Source: Bacteroidales bacterium
Lineage (GTDB): Bacteria > Bacteroidota > Bacteroidia > Bacteroidales > Bacteroidaceae
Length of the DNA: 40,761 bases
Assembly: GCA_012729225.1 (NCBI GenBank)
Contig: JAAYDO010000121.1
Span: 1-40,761 of the forward strand
Direction of reading: 5' to 3'
The position numbers and the translations under genes were made by a program. Positions 14,717 to 22,656 of this stretch are shown piece by piece (the first letter of the stretch is position 1; the number at the start of each line of letters is the position of its first letter). The notes under the pieces were generated by a model. That model saw only the letters and a program-made list of their open reading frames with translations, had not been told where the DNA came from and did not search any database.

Positions 14717-17216
14717 TTCCCTTGAATCTCATGACCATGGCAAGTTCTTCGTCAAGCGACATACCACATTCTTGAATGATAGACTTGCCCATGTAAGCAT
14801 CCATCTTGTCAAAGTCTTCCTTGCGAGGAGTGATGAGCATACCACCCATATCAAGAGCACCAGGACTCACCATCATCTGTTCGTCCCCTTCTTTGAAATA
14901 ACAGTCTGGACGGTGCTTACCACGTGGAATAATCACACTTACCACACGCTCGCTCTCATCATCAGCACTTGCATCAGTCCAAGCCATAATGTTCATCATA
15001 GGTTCTGGCTCTCCTTCCTCCACAGGCATAGACTTGTATATCTTCTCAAATAGAATCTTGTTGGCATGAGGAGTGCGAGTAATGATAACAATACCAGGGC
15101 AAAGATAGCCACGCAGACTATAGATGCCAGTGTTGTCTGCTGCTAAAAAGAGTTCCATTGCCTCAAAATACTCCTCTTCACTAATAGGCCAAAGAAGAGA
15201 GAGGTTGGGCTTGTAGAGTGTATCCCAATCACGCTCCAATGGCATCACACCACGACTTCCTGCCTGAAAGTGCATGTGGTCGGGAGCACTCGCTCCACAA
15301 TGAGGACCATTGTAGAAAACAAACATTTCCTTCAATTGAGAAGTAATGTCCATCATATCTTCATAATAATCCAGAATCCGCTGTGGACGATGGTGGCGCA
15401 ATGGAATGGTGAAATGCTTTGGAAGGATTGGATAAGGATTGATCAGCAAGTGATACTTGTTGAGCATTGGAATGTTGATCTGCTCTATTGGGCGATTCAC
15501 ATCACAAAGGAAGCAAGGGCGACGCCTGATAGCGTCCTTATCCACATTGGCTCCAGTGGAAACAATGCGAGCCGAATTGAACTGCACCAACAGACTACAC
15601 CCGTCAATCTCCATCTCACGAACAGACACATCGGACATCTTTTCATAATTGCCATAGGCGGTCTCCCACTTTGGCAACTGATGTTCAAGCAGAAGATTGA
15701 CCTGATCATCGCCCACGCCAGCCTGCCAATACTCATTAAGACGTCGGCGGTCAAGAATCTCCATCGTGCGCAGACTATCCTTATATATATTATTACGGTT
15801 CACTTGGGCAGGAGACAAGGCGGCATCACTGTTTCCTTCCCAGCGACGGCAAAGGTAGAGTTCATCATAGATTCTACCTATCTTGTATTTTCTGCAAAAC
15901 GCCAGCCCTACCGCATAGTCCTCACCATAGGAAGTGTTGGGCATGCCAATCTTGCGCAACAATGGGGTGAAGAATGCTCGTGGAGCACCTAAACCATTAA
16001 TACGAAGAGCATTGTTCATGCCATTCTCAGGTGTCCACTCACGATGGTCTATCAATCCTGGAGGAAGAGTGTTGAGTTGGAAATCACACATGCGATACGA
16101 GCCAATCACCATACCACAATGGTCGGTATAGAACTTATCCACAATACGCTGGAGAGTGTCTGTGCCACTATAGAGGTCATCACTATCCAACTGAACAGCA
16201 AATCGTCCACATCTGTCATCATTGAAAGCCAGACTCCAGCAACCGCCTATACCCAAGTCCTTGCGATTGGGGATTATGTGTATCACACGAGCATCTTGCT
16301 CTGCCCAACGACGAACGATGTCGGTTGTGCCGTCTGTGGAAAGATTGTCCACCACCATCACATTAAAGTCAAAAGAAGTCTTCTGCGACAATGCACTCTT
16401 GATTGCATCCTCTATCGTCTTCACACGATTACGCACAGGAATGATGACCGAAGCCTCCTTTTCAAAATCAAAACGATCGACCGACACTTCAAGCACACTG
16501 TCTGGATCTATATAAGAACCTATCTGCTTGAGGTGTTTCGTACACACCAGTTCTCGTTCCTTCTGTGCCTCACGATTGCGAGGATCCACATAGTCAAACT
16601 GCTTCTCGCCACTGGTGCGAGTATCCATCTCCTCTTCTGTGTAGAGGAATTCACGAATGTGGAATAAGGAAGCGATACGCTTTCTGCGCAAGCAATACAG
16701 CTGAATATCGTAGAGACCAGAATACCTGTAATCTGCATCAGGATTGTCTTGAGAATACTTCTTCAAAGTTTCGGAACTAAAGAGCATGATAGAACCAAAG
16801 TCAAAATCATCCCTCACACATCCATAGTAGAAGTCCATAGTGGGATGCTGAATAGTCTCACCATTTCTCACCTCATAGCGGTCGGTATATACCACCGCAC
16901 AATCCACACTATCAATCACTGAACACATGCGCTTGATGGCCTGATAGCCAAAGATGATAGAAGAATTGGCTCTGCACAACAAGCCATAAGAAGACTCCAG
17001 CATCGCCGCTGCCTTATGAAAAGTGGAAGAAGCATGATAACTTTCCACACGCAACACCTCACATCCCTCAAAAGGACAGGGTTCTTCTCCTTTCATCAAC
17101 AAGATAATCCTCTTGATCAGAGGCTCTTCCTGCAACTGTTTCAATGTAACCGAAGTTGCCTCGACACCAGCATAAACAACAAATGCGTCCACGCCTCCTT
17201 TGGTAATAGTATTCAT
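14706..17216 (-). CDS. Glycosyltransferase 2 - DUF4922 (GalT/HIT-like) fusion
   Basis: An 836-residue cytoplasmic protein, first gene of its operon. Residues 1-240 form a poorly characterised N-domain of its own. Residues 253-490 are a GT-A, family-2-like glycosyltransferase: SVIIPVRNRVKTIEDAI (256-272), VVDNLSTDGTTD (288-299), and a DSDD metal site at 344-347. Residues about 540-836 match DUF4922, related to galactose-1-phosphate uridylyltransferase/HIT proteins: RRRPCFLCDVNRP (564-576) provides a CxxC and GPHCGASAPDHMHFQAG (637-653) carries the HxHxQ nucleotidyl-transfer motif (His647, His649, Gln651). One chain may therefore make or break a nucleotide-sugar and transfer the sugar. The neighbours suggest a wall-derived sugar. 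The fusion itself is conserved among Bacteroidota as far as I recall. Confidence 0.82.
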   Translation of the reverse strand: MNTITKGGVDAFVVYAGVEATSVTLKQLQEEPLIKRIILLMKGEEPCPFEGCEVLRVESYHASSTFHKAAAMLESSYGLLCRANSSIIFGYQAIKRMCSVIDSVDCAVVYTDRYEVRNGETIQHPTMDFYYGCVRDDFDFGSIMLFSSETLKKYSQDNPDADYRYSGLYDIQLYCLRRKRIASLFHIREFLYTEEEMDTRTSGEKQFDYVDPRNREAQKERELVCTKHLKQIGSYIDPDSVLEVSVDRFDFEKEASVIIPVRNRVKTIEDAIKSALSQKTSFDFNVMVVDNLSTDGTTDIVRRWAEQDARVIHIIPNRKDLGIGGCWSLAFNDDRCGRFAVQLDSDDLYSGTDTLQRIVDKFYTDHCGMVIGSYRMCDFQLNTLPPGLIDHREWTPENGMNNALRINGLGAPRAFFTPLLRKIGMPNTSYGEDYAVGLAFCRKYKIGRIYDELYLCRRWEGNSDAALSPAQVNRNNIYKDSLRTMEILDRRRLNEYWQAGVGDDQVNLLLEHQLPKWETAYGNYEKMSDVSVREMEIDGCSLLVQFNSARIVSTGANVDKDAIRRRPCFLCDVNRPIEQINIPMLNKYHLLINPYPILPKHFTIPLRHHRPQRILDYYEDMMDITSQLKEMFVFYNGPHCGASAPDHMHFQAGSRGVMPLERDWDTLYKPNLSLLWPISEEEYFEAMELFLAADNTGIYSLRGYLCPGIVIITRTPHANKILFEKIYKSMPVEEGEPEPMMNIMAWTDASADDESERVVSVIIPRGKHRPDCYFKEGDEQMMVSPGALDMGGMLITPRKEDFDKMDAYMGKSIIQECGMSLDEELAMVMRFKGNGN

Positions 17217-17277
17217 AGATTATAGAATGCTTGAATTACTGTCATCATTTTTACACTTTATCTTTTTAAAAGATGTA

Positions 17278-17285
17278 CAAAGGTA
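17278..17285 (-). promoter_or_regulatory. -7 box for GT-DUF4922 operon
   Basis: TACCTTTG on the minus strand, about 60 bp before the start codon. No TTTG at the proper distance upstream, so confidence is moderate. Confidence 0.45.
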
Positions 17286-17432
17286 CAAAAAAATCTTTCT
17301 GCCACATCCTTCACCACAGAATAAAAGAATTTCTACAGCTATTTTTCTTGATAGAAGGCTCTTTTTCTCTCTTTTTTCCTCAAGACCGCAAAGATTTCGT
17401 CTCCACACGCATGCAATTCCAGTAATAATACG

Positions 17433-17440
17433 TAACTTTG
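17433..17440 (+). promoter_or_regulatory. -7 box for queuosine operon
   Basis: TAACTTTG followed by GC, a perfect -7. The -33 is not evident. A start point near 17445 would place the candidate preQ1 aptamer at the extreme 5' end of the mRNA. Confidence 0.55.
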
Positions 17441-17456
17441 CAGCCGAAATAAAAGG

Positions 17457-17541
17457 GGAGGTTCTGGACTTCCTATGATCAAAGCCAGACGTGTAGTAGC
17501 ATACCACGTATAAAAACAAGCGAGTGCTTGAACACCTCGTT
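17457..17541 (+). promoter_or_regulatory. Candidate preQ1-I riboswitch
   Basis: GGAGG (17457-17461) pairs with CTTCC (17469-17473), with one G-U. The loop begins with the conserved UUC and continues TGG, which pairs with CCA (17485-17487), extendable to TCTGG/CCAGA, after an A-containing linker ATGATCAAAG. This is the H-type pseudoknot layout of class-I preQ1 aptamers, whose consensus begins GAGGUUCUAG. Downstream, ACGTG (17489-17493) can pair with CACGT (17505-17509), sharing bases with the extended pseudoknot stem, and a second hairpin (17518-17541) ends 15 nt before the ATG. The genes controlled are a queuosine-precursor transporter and QueF, which makes preQ1. The loop between P2 and P1 is shorter than usual, which is the main doubt. 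Confidence 0.6.
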
Positions 17542-17555
17542 AAAAACAAGATGAC

Positions 17556-18287
17556 ATGACACATGCTAAAAAGCAAGTGAGCGTTTCCTTCATGTTGATG
17601 GGAATCCTCTTCTGTATCTGCCTCGTGGCAGCAAACCTTCTCGAAACCAAAGTATTTAAGCTGTGGGGACCTGTTTCCCTTACTTGTGGTTTCATCGTTT
17701 TTCCAGTTTCCTACATTCTCAATGATGTGATAGCCGAAGTGTGGGGCTATCGCAAAGCGCGTCTCATCATTTGGGTGGGCTTTGCCATGAATTTCTTCGT
17801 GATGGCTCTTGCAGGTGTTGCCTGCGCCCTTCCTCCCATTGAACCCGGATCAGACGAGGCTTTCAAGAAAATCTTTGCCTTTGCGCCTCAGATTGTGGTG
17901 GCAAGCCTCATCGCATTCATCATTGGTTCTTTTCTCAACGCACTGGTGATGAGCAAGATGAAGATGGCAGACCGCAACAAGGGACACTTCAATTTCCACT
18001 TCTCCATGCGCGCCATCCTCTCCACCCTTGCTGGTGAGAGTGCCGACAGCTTCATCTTCTTCCCATTGGCATTCTACATCTTCCCCACGATCTTCACTGG
18101 CGAACCCGCACTTCCCTTCAACGTGATGATTGGGCTGATGGTCACTCAAGTGATTGCCAAAACCCTCTACGAGGTGCTTGTATTGCCCATCACCATCCGC
18201 ATCGTGAAATACGTGAAGCGCATAGAGGGCACTGATGTCTATGATGACAACATCAGTTACAGTGCCTTCAAAATCAGAGATCTCTAA
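17556..18287 (+). CDS. yhhQ: Queuosine precursor transporter, YhhQ family
   Basis: A 243-residue inner-membrane protein with about six helices, matching the YhhQ/VUT-1 family that imports queuosine precursors (preQ0/preQ1). Family features visible: FCICLVAANLLETKVF near the N-terminus, VFPVSYILNDVIAEVWGYRKAR (about 49-70), and FHFSMRAILSTLAGESADSFIFFPLAF (about 148-174) with the conserved GE-SADS stretch. The ATG at 17556 is preferred to one at 17551, which meets a stop after two codons. It is followed 51 bp later by queF, with no terminator between, forming a two-gene queuosine unit behind a candidate preQ1 riboswitch. queC, often beside these genes in relatives, is not here. Confidence 0.9.
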   Translation: MTHAKKQVSVSFMLMGILFCICLVAANLLETKVFKLWGPVSLTCGFIVFPVSYILNDVIAEVWGYRKARLIIWVGFAMNFFVMALAGVACALPPIEPGSDEAFKKIFAFAPQIVVASLIAFIIGSFLNALVMSKMKMADRNKGHFNFHFSMRAILSTLAGESADSFIFFPLAFYIFPTIFTGEPALPFNVMIGLMVTQVIAKTLYEVLVLPITIRIVKYVKRIEGTDVYDDNISYSAFKIRDL

Positions 18288-18338
18288 AACATCATCAAGC
18301 AAGCATTTTGCTTTTCACTATCAAAACAGAAATCCGTC

Positions 18339-18803
18339 ATGGAGAACAAACGTGAACAAGAGGGACTTGAAGCCCTCGGAAAAAAGACCTCCTACCGTCA
18401 GGACTACGCTCCTGAAGTATTGGAAAGTTTTGAGAACAAGCATCAGGAGAATGACTACTGGGTGCAGTTCAACTGTCCCGAATTCACTTCTCTATGCCCT
18501 ATCACTGGTCAGCCAGACTTTGCAGAGATACGCATTTCCTACTTGCCAGACCGTCGCATGGTGGAAAGCAAGTCGCTCAAACTGTATCTCTTCTCCTTCC
18601 GTAATCATGGCGACTTTCATGAGGACTGCGTGAACATCATCATGAAGGATCTGATCAAACTCATGGAACCTAAGTTTATCGAGGTGACTGGACTATTCAC
18701 GCCACGCGGAGGCATCAGCATTCATCCATATGCCAACTATGGACGTCCTGGCACAAAGTATGAAGAAATGGCTAACTACCTACTGATGAACCACAACATG
18801 TAA
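18339..18803 (+). CDS. queF: NADPH-dependent 7-cyano-7-deazaguanine reductase QueF
   Basis: A 154-residue unimodular QueF, which reduces the nitrile preQ0 to the aminomethyl preQ1 with two NADPH, a step in making queuosine for tRNA wobble position 34. [14 protein letters not shown] holds the catalytic Cys53, which forms a thioimide with substrate, and Asp60. ESKSLKLY (77-84) is the QueF signature for NADPH binding, and HEDCVN (94-99) follows. Length and motif order match the short, T-fold bacterial type. It is second in the yhhQ-queF operon and ends at the hairpin 18860-18886. As the enzyme makes preQ1, control by a preQ1-binding leader would be direct product feedback. Confidence 0.95.
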   Translation: MENKREQEGLEALGKKTSYRQDYAPEVLESFENKHQENDYWVQFNCPEFTSLCPITGQPDFAEIRISYLPDRRMVESKSLKLYLFSFRNHGDFHEDCVNIIMKDLIKLMEPKFIEVTGLFTPRGGISIHPYANYGRPGTKYEEMANYLLMNHNM

Positions 18804-18859
18804 TCAGCAAGTATTGGGGCAAGATGGTGTCGCCACATGCGATTACTGCCTGTCAAGAC

Positions 18860-18886
18860 GGGGCGTTTCCTATGAGGGAACGCTCC
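18860..18886 (+). terminator. Terminator of queF
   Basis: 11-bp stem GGGGCGTTTCC / GGGAACGCTCC (with G-U pairs) and loop TATGA, followed by five Ts. Confidence 0.85.
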
Positions 18887-18923
18887 TTTTTGTTGTTCTC
18901 ATGTCACTTATTGTTCAAAAACC

Positions 18924-18955
18924 TTTGTTTCAGAGGCTCTTTTTTAGTACCTTTG
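18924..18955 (+). promoter_or_regulatory. Promoter for thioredoxin-fold lipoprotein gene
   Basis: TTTG (18924-18927), 20 bp, TACCTTTG (18948-18955). It supports the ATG at 18979, with a leader of about 20 nt. Confidence 0.75.
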
Positions 18956-18978
18956 TAGCCAAATAACACATACATACA

Positions 18979-20169
18979 ATGAAGACAAATTCCGCAAGAA
19001 ATCTAACAAGCATGAGAACACTCAAGTGGGGACTGATAGCAGCAGGTGTCCTCCTCATTGCTTCATGCGACAACTCACCCAAGTTTCAAGTAGAGGGCAT
19101 GATTGAAGGAGCAAAGGATTCCATGCTCTATTTCATTCAGAGTTCATTGGATGGCCCACAAAAGATTGATTCCATCAAACTGAAGGAAGACGGGAACTTC
19201 TCTTTCAAGGCTTCCGCTCCTGCAGACTGTCCTGAGTTTTACGTGCTCCGCATAGGTCAGCATGCCATCAACTTCGCAGTGGACAGCACGGAAACCATCA
19301 CGGTGAAAGCCAAACTCCTAACAATGGGAAGCGACTATACCATTGAGGGGAACGACAATAACAAGCAAATCAAAGAAATCAGCAGACTGCAACGAGATGT
19401 GCAATCACGCATTGTGGCCTTAGAGAAGAATGAAGACTTGCTTCCTGGTGACTTGAGGGATAGCATTGAAAACATTCTTGTGGCGTATAAAGAACGCATG
19501 AAGAATGAATTCATATTCACCAACCCATCCTCTTCGGCTGCTTATTTTGCCGTGTGCCAAAGCATCACTGATTTGGGTGGCACATTCATGCTATTCAACC
19601 CTCTCACTGACCGCAAGGATGTGAAATGCTACGCCACTGTTGCCACGGCTTGGGACAATGCCTATCACGATGCTCCTCGCACTCAGCAACTCTGCAATAT
19701 GGCCATCAAGGGTATGGAAAACACTGCCTCTCCCAGAGAGACCATCATCAATGTGGATGAGGACAAGGTGTCGGAGACTGGTATCATCGACATCAACCTT
19801 CCTGACATCTTTGGAAAGATGCACAGTATTCGTGACTTGAAAGGAAAGGTAGCGTTGATAGATTTCACTATGTATGAAGCGAAAGAATCAGCAGAACGCA
19901 CACGCCTCATGCGCACCCTCTACGATAAATATCACGCACAAGGGTTTGAGATTTACCAGATTTCACTCGACAAGGACATTCACTACTGGAAGTTTTCTTG
20001 CGAAAAGCTTCCTTGGATTTGTGTGCACGAGACAGATGGCTCTTATGCGCAGATTTATAATGTGACCAACATTCCCACTTTCTTCCTCGTGAACAGGGAT
20101 AACGAAATTGTACTGAGAAGCGACTTCATGAAGGGTTCTCTGGAAGATAACATCTTGGAGATTCTCTAA
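18979..20169 (+). CDS. DUF4369/thioredoxin-fold lipoprotein lacking the CxxC motif
   Basis: A 396-residue lipoprotein (LLIASC, Cys30). Residues about 33-110 form a DUF4369-type beta domain (FQVEGMIEGAKDSMLYF, IDSIKLKEDGNFSFKA), 120-255 are helical, and 265-396 are a TlpA/AhpC-like thioredoxin fold (INLPDIFGKMHSIRDLKGKVALIDF, then NIPTFFLVNRDNEIV with the cis-proline). Bacteroidota relatives carry WCxxC right after the first strand; here the sequence is IDFTMYEAKESAERTR, so no redox cysteine pair exists. It therefore cannot perform thiol-disulfide exchange in the usual way and may bind peptide or another partner in the periplasm. It is monocistronic, and the start is set by the promoter at 18924-18955. 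An ATG at 19012 would also leave a good signal peptide. Confidence 0.82.
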   Translation: MKTNSARNLTSMRTLKWGLIAAGVLLIASCDNSPKFQVEGMIEGAKDSMLYFIQSSLDGPQKIDSIKLKEDGNFSFKASAPADCPEFYVLRIGQHAINFAVDSTETITVKAKLLTMGSDYTIEGNDNNKQIKEISRLQRDVQSRIVALEKNEDLLPGDLRDSIENILVAYKERMKNEFIFTNPSSSAAYFAVCQSITDLGGTFMLFNPLTDRKDVKCYATVATAWDNAYHDAPRTQQLCNMAIKGMENTASPRETIINVDEDKVSETGIIDINLPDIFGKMHSIRDLKGKVALIDFTMYEAKESAERTRLMRTLYDKYHAQGFEIYQISLDKDIHYWKFSCEKLPWICVHETDGSYAQIYNVTNIPTFFLVNRDNEIVLRSDFMKGSLEDNILEIL

Positions 20170-20581
20170 AATAGTTTCTGCAGAAACACTACAAAAGGAG
20201 AGAAGACAGGAGGAAAGGCGCATGACTGTATTCTGGCAATGAAGCCATAGCATGTTGTCTTAAATCTGCCACGTTTCGAAAAAACTGATGCCCCGATTCA
20301 TCTACAACAATCGCAAGGAGCAACTTCATATCACATGAGTGAGAGTTGCCTGCTTGTTTTGTGCTCTACTTCTGGACAGGTAAGTTTTTCCACAATAATT
20401 CATTGGATTTTCACCAGAAATGATTCTGCAGCAACAGAAGGTCAGGATGATTCCGACAAGTTCAATCGCTGAATGATTTCCCATGGAAAGGGAAACGGTT
20501 TGGCGAGTTTGCCGTGATGGCTATATCTCATTGATACACAAGAGATAATTGGTTTAATAAAAGCAGAAAACTGATAGGGCG

Positions 20582-20679
20582 AAAACGCATGCATGGTTCA
20601 TGAGGCATCGAACAATTGTTCGTTGGCACTCGAAGCATTGTTCGTTAGCACTTGAAGCATTGTTCGTTGCCCGTCGAAA
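20582..20679 (+). repeat. 22-bp tandem repeat array, locus B
   Basis: Flank GAAAACGCATGCATGGTTC, then four units of about 22 bp starting at 20592, 20613, 20636 and 20658. The best pair reads CATTGTTCGTTAGCACTTGAAG and CATTGTTCGTTGC with CCGTCGAAA. A perfect 12-bp palindrome GAACAATTGTTC sits at 20610-20621. Flank and units match locus C read on the minus strand, so these are copies of one dispersed element. It is non-coding by period and lies between convergent genes. Confidence 0.87.
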
Positions 20680-20797
20680 CACGCTTCGGTCGTTCGACAT
20701 GCGATATCGAAGGAAAAGACCTGCTTTCTTCCCTCTTTCTTGAAGGCTTTTACACACTCTCCCCTTTTGTTTTTTCTCTATTAATTTATTTAAAAAG

Positions 20798-20854
20798 AAA
20801 TCGGTCATTAGGCTTCAGAACAAAGTATTCTGTTGATTGCCTAACGACCGATTT
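20798..20854 (-). terminator. Terminator of manC
   Basis: A long hairpin: 20798-20813 pairs with 20839-20854 (16 bp, one mismatch), with an inner CAGAA/TTCTG stem. On the minus strand it is followed by CTTTTTAAAT. It lies 44 bp after the manC stop. Confidence 0.75.
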
Positions 20855-20897
20855 GGGCTTATTGACGATTGTCTGTTATTTCATGACAATCTGTACG

Positions 20898-21992
20898 CTA
20901 CACATATTCCTCTCCGAGGTTGAGTTGAGCATCGTTCACAAACTTACGGATATTGGTCTGGTCTCCCTTCTTGCAGATGACCAAAACATTGCCCTCCTCT
21001 ACCACAACATAATCTTCAAGTCCCTGAACCACTGCCACATGACCATCAGGCAACTTGATGATGCAGTCCTTGCAATCATAAAGCAATGATTTGGAATCAA
21101 TCACCACATTGCCCATGTCAGACTGTGGCAGAGCATCGTGGACAGCCTCCCACGTGCCGAGGTCAGCCCATCCAAAGTGGCACAACATCACATCTACGTT
21201 GTCAGCTTTTTCCAACACGCTCTGCTCAAGACTCATATTAGGGCATCTAGTGAAGAGATCCATGAGAAGGTCAGCAATATAGTCACCCTTCTGGTATTTT
21301 GTGATCACATGGTTCAAGATTGCTGAAAACTCATCGCTTGCACCCTTCACTGCATCCAGAAAAGCATCGGAACTCCAAAGGAAGAGACCTGTGTTCCAAA
21401 GGAATTCTCCACTCTCAAAGAATATCTTGGCAAAGTCGTTGGCAGGTTTCTCTGTGAAACTTCTCACCTTATAGATATGGGAGTCCTCCTCAATTTCGTC
21501 TGCCATCTGAATATAACCATAAGTCACCTCTGGGCGATTGGGTTTAGCACCCATCGTGAGCAACACATTGTTGTCGCCCACAAAGTCTAAACCTTTGAGC
21601 ACATCTCGCTGGAAAGCCTCATAGTTGCTGATGTTTTGGTCCGAAGGACTCACTATCAGCCTCCCTTCCGGGCAACGGCGTTTCACCTCAAGAGCCGCCC
21701 AAGTGACTGCAGGAACGGTATTTCTCCGCATAGGCTCCATCAAGATATTCTCATATTTCAAACCAGGAATCTGATCCATCACCAACTGACGATAATTCTC
21801 ATTCGTCACAATAATGATATTGTCAGCGTCCATAAAACCTGCAAAACGTTCATAAGTCATCTGCAACAAGGTTCTTCCTGTTCCCAACACATCTATGAAC
21901 TGCTTTGGTTTCCTCTCTCTACTCATTGGCCAAAGACGAGAACCCAGTCCACCAGCCAATATCACACAATAGTTTCTTTTATCCATGTTCAC
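20898..21992 (-). CDS. manC: Mannose-1-phosphate guanylyltransferase
   Basis: A 364-residue cytoplasmic nucleotidyltransferase making GDP-mannose from mannose-1-phosphate and GTP, for glycan and GDP-fucose synthesis. The N-terminal Rossmann-like domain has the signature LAGGLGSRLWPMSRERKPKQF (11-31; Lys for activation at the KPKQF site), VSPSDQ near residue 114, YGYIQ, and FTEKP near residue 180. A left-handed beta-helix-like C-part follows (DLGTWEAVHDAL, VVVEEGNVLVICKKGD). The length matches the single-function enzyme without the isomerase half of bifunctional ManC/AlgA. A double start (21992 or 21986) is possible. Promoter 22046-22077 and terminator 20798-20854 make it monocistronic. Alternative names in the family are rfbM and cpsB. 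Confidence 0.92.
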   Translation of the reverse strand: MNMDKRNYCVILAGGLGSRLWPMSRERKPKQFIDVLGTGRTLLQMTYERFAGFMDADNIIIVTNENYRQLVMDQIPGLKYENILMEPMRRNTVPAVTWAALEVKRRCPEGRLIVSPSDQNISNYEAFQRDVLKGLDFVGDNNVLLTMGAKPNRPEVTYGYIQMADEIEEDSHIYKVRSFTEKPANDFAKIFFESGEFLWNTGLFLWSSDAFLDAVKGASDEFSAILNHVITKYQKGDYIADLLMDLFTRCPNMSLEQSVLEKADNVDVMLCHFGWADLGTWEAVHDALPQSDMGNVVIDSKSLLYDCKDCIIKLPDGHVAVVQGLEDYVVVEEGNVLVICKKGDQTNIRKFVNDAQLNLGEEYV

Positions 21993-22045
21993 TTTATCTA
22001 TATTAATAGTAGATCTAAATATAGGTCAGTTAATTTTTCACATGG

Positions 22046-22077
22046 CGAATATAGGCAAAAAGAAATATGCCACCAAA
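22046..22077 (-). promoter_or_regulatory. Promoter for manC
   Basis: On the minus strand TTTG (22074-22077), 20 bp, then TATATTCG (22046-22053), one mismatch to TAnnTTTG. Confidence 0.55.
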
Positions 22078-22128
22078 TTATTCTATAATTATTTCGTTAA
22101 AGTAACAATATTTAGTGAAATAATCCTA

Positions 22129-22488
22129 TCACTTCTTTTGTTGTGACGCTCCAGAAGTTGCATCCACTGGCACCTTCTTGGAATCCTTTGGCTCGCCAGC
22201 CTTATTGCTCACCACCTTTGCCTCAAATCCAGCCTTCTTCATTGAAGAAAGAATGCTCTTCTCACTGGTCTTGTCGGCATCATAGGTCACAATCACCAAC
22301 TGGTTGGAGAGGTCTGTACGTATCTTCTTCACACCAGCAGTTAGCCACAGATGGTTCTTGACCTTCTTCTCCACCTTCTCCGATTTCATCTCTGGAGTGG
22401 TCTTCATCACTACCTCTCTCAAATCTTTTGCAACAGCCGAAGCACTCATCAATAGTACCGTCAGCATCAAAGCGAATGTCTTTCTCAT
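22129..22488 (-). CDS. Exported HMA-fold protein lacking the CxxC motif
   Basis: A 119-residue exported protein (signal MRKTFALMLTVLLMSASAVA) with a ferredoxin-like beta-alpha-beta-beta-alpha-beta fold as in heavy-metal-associated (HMA) domains: KVEKKVKNHLWLTAGVKKIRTDLSNQLVIVTYD, then KTSEKSILSSMKKAGFEAKVV. In true HMA domains the loop before the first helix carries CxxC; here it is TTPEMKSEK, with no cysteine anywhere in the mature chain. A Lys/Ser/Gln-rich tail ends the protein. Metal transfer in the usual way is unlikely; it may have a structural or interaction role in the periplasm. It is monocistronic, with its own consensus promoter divergent from the ABC ATPase gene. Confidence 0.78.
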   Translation of the reverse strand: MRKTFALMLTVLLMSASAVAKDLREVVMKTTPEMKSEKVEKKVKNHLWLTAGVKKIRTDLSNQLVIVTYDADKTSEKSILSSMKKAGFEAKVVSNKAGEPKDSKKVPVDATSGASQQKK

Positions 22489-22527
22489 TATTAAATAGTT
22501 CTTTTTTCAATGTTTCTAATTGTGTTA

Positions 22528-22559
22528 CAAAGATAATCAAGTCTTACAGATTAAACAAA
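22528..22559 (-). promoter_or_regulatory. Promoter for HMA-like gene
   Basis: On the minus strand TTTG (22556-22559), 20 bp, TATCTTTG (22528-22535). Leader about 35 nt. Confidence 0.72.
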
Positions 22560-22640
22560 TAACCATCCAAAATAATGGTGTATGTTTTTCATCTTTAACA
22601 ATTTCCACCTTCTTACCCCATACATCACAATTATTTTTTG

Positions 22641-22648
22641 TATCTTTG
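22641..22648 (+). promoter_or_regulatory. -7 box for ABC ATPase operon
   Basis: TATCTTTG followed by CA, a perfect -7. The start codon at 22657 is only 8 nt further on, so the mRNA should be leaderless or nearly so. No -33 TTTG at the usual place. Confidence 0.55.
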
Positions 22649-22656
22649 CAACCATT

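Larger units (their letters stand above)
20170..20897. other. Convergent intergenic region with repeat locus B
   Basis: 728 bp between convergent genes. It contains a perfect 14-bp palindrome GTTTCTGCAGAAAC (20174-20187) just after the stop codon, the 22-bp repeat array at 20582-20679 and the manC terminator at 20798-20854. I see no gene; 20190-20580 shows nothing I can name. Confidence 0.6.
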
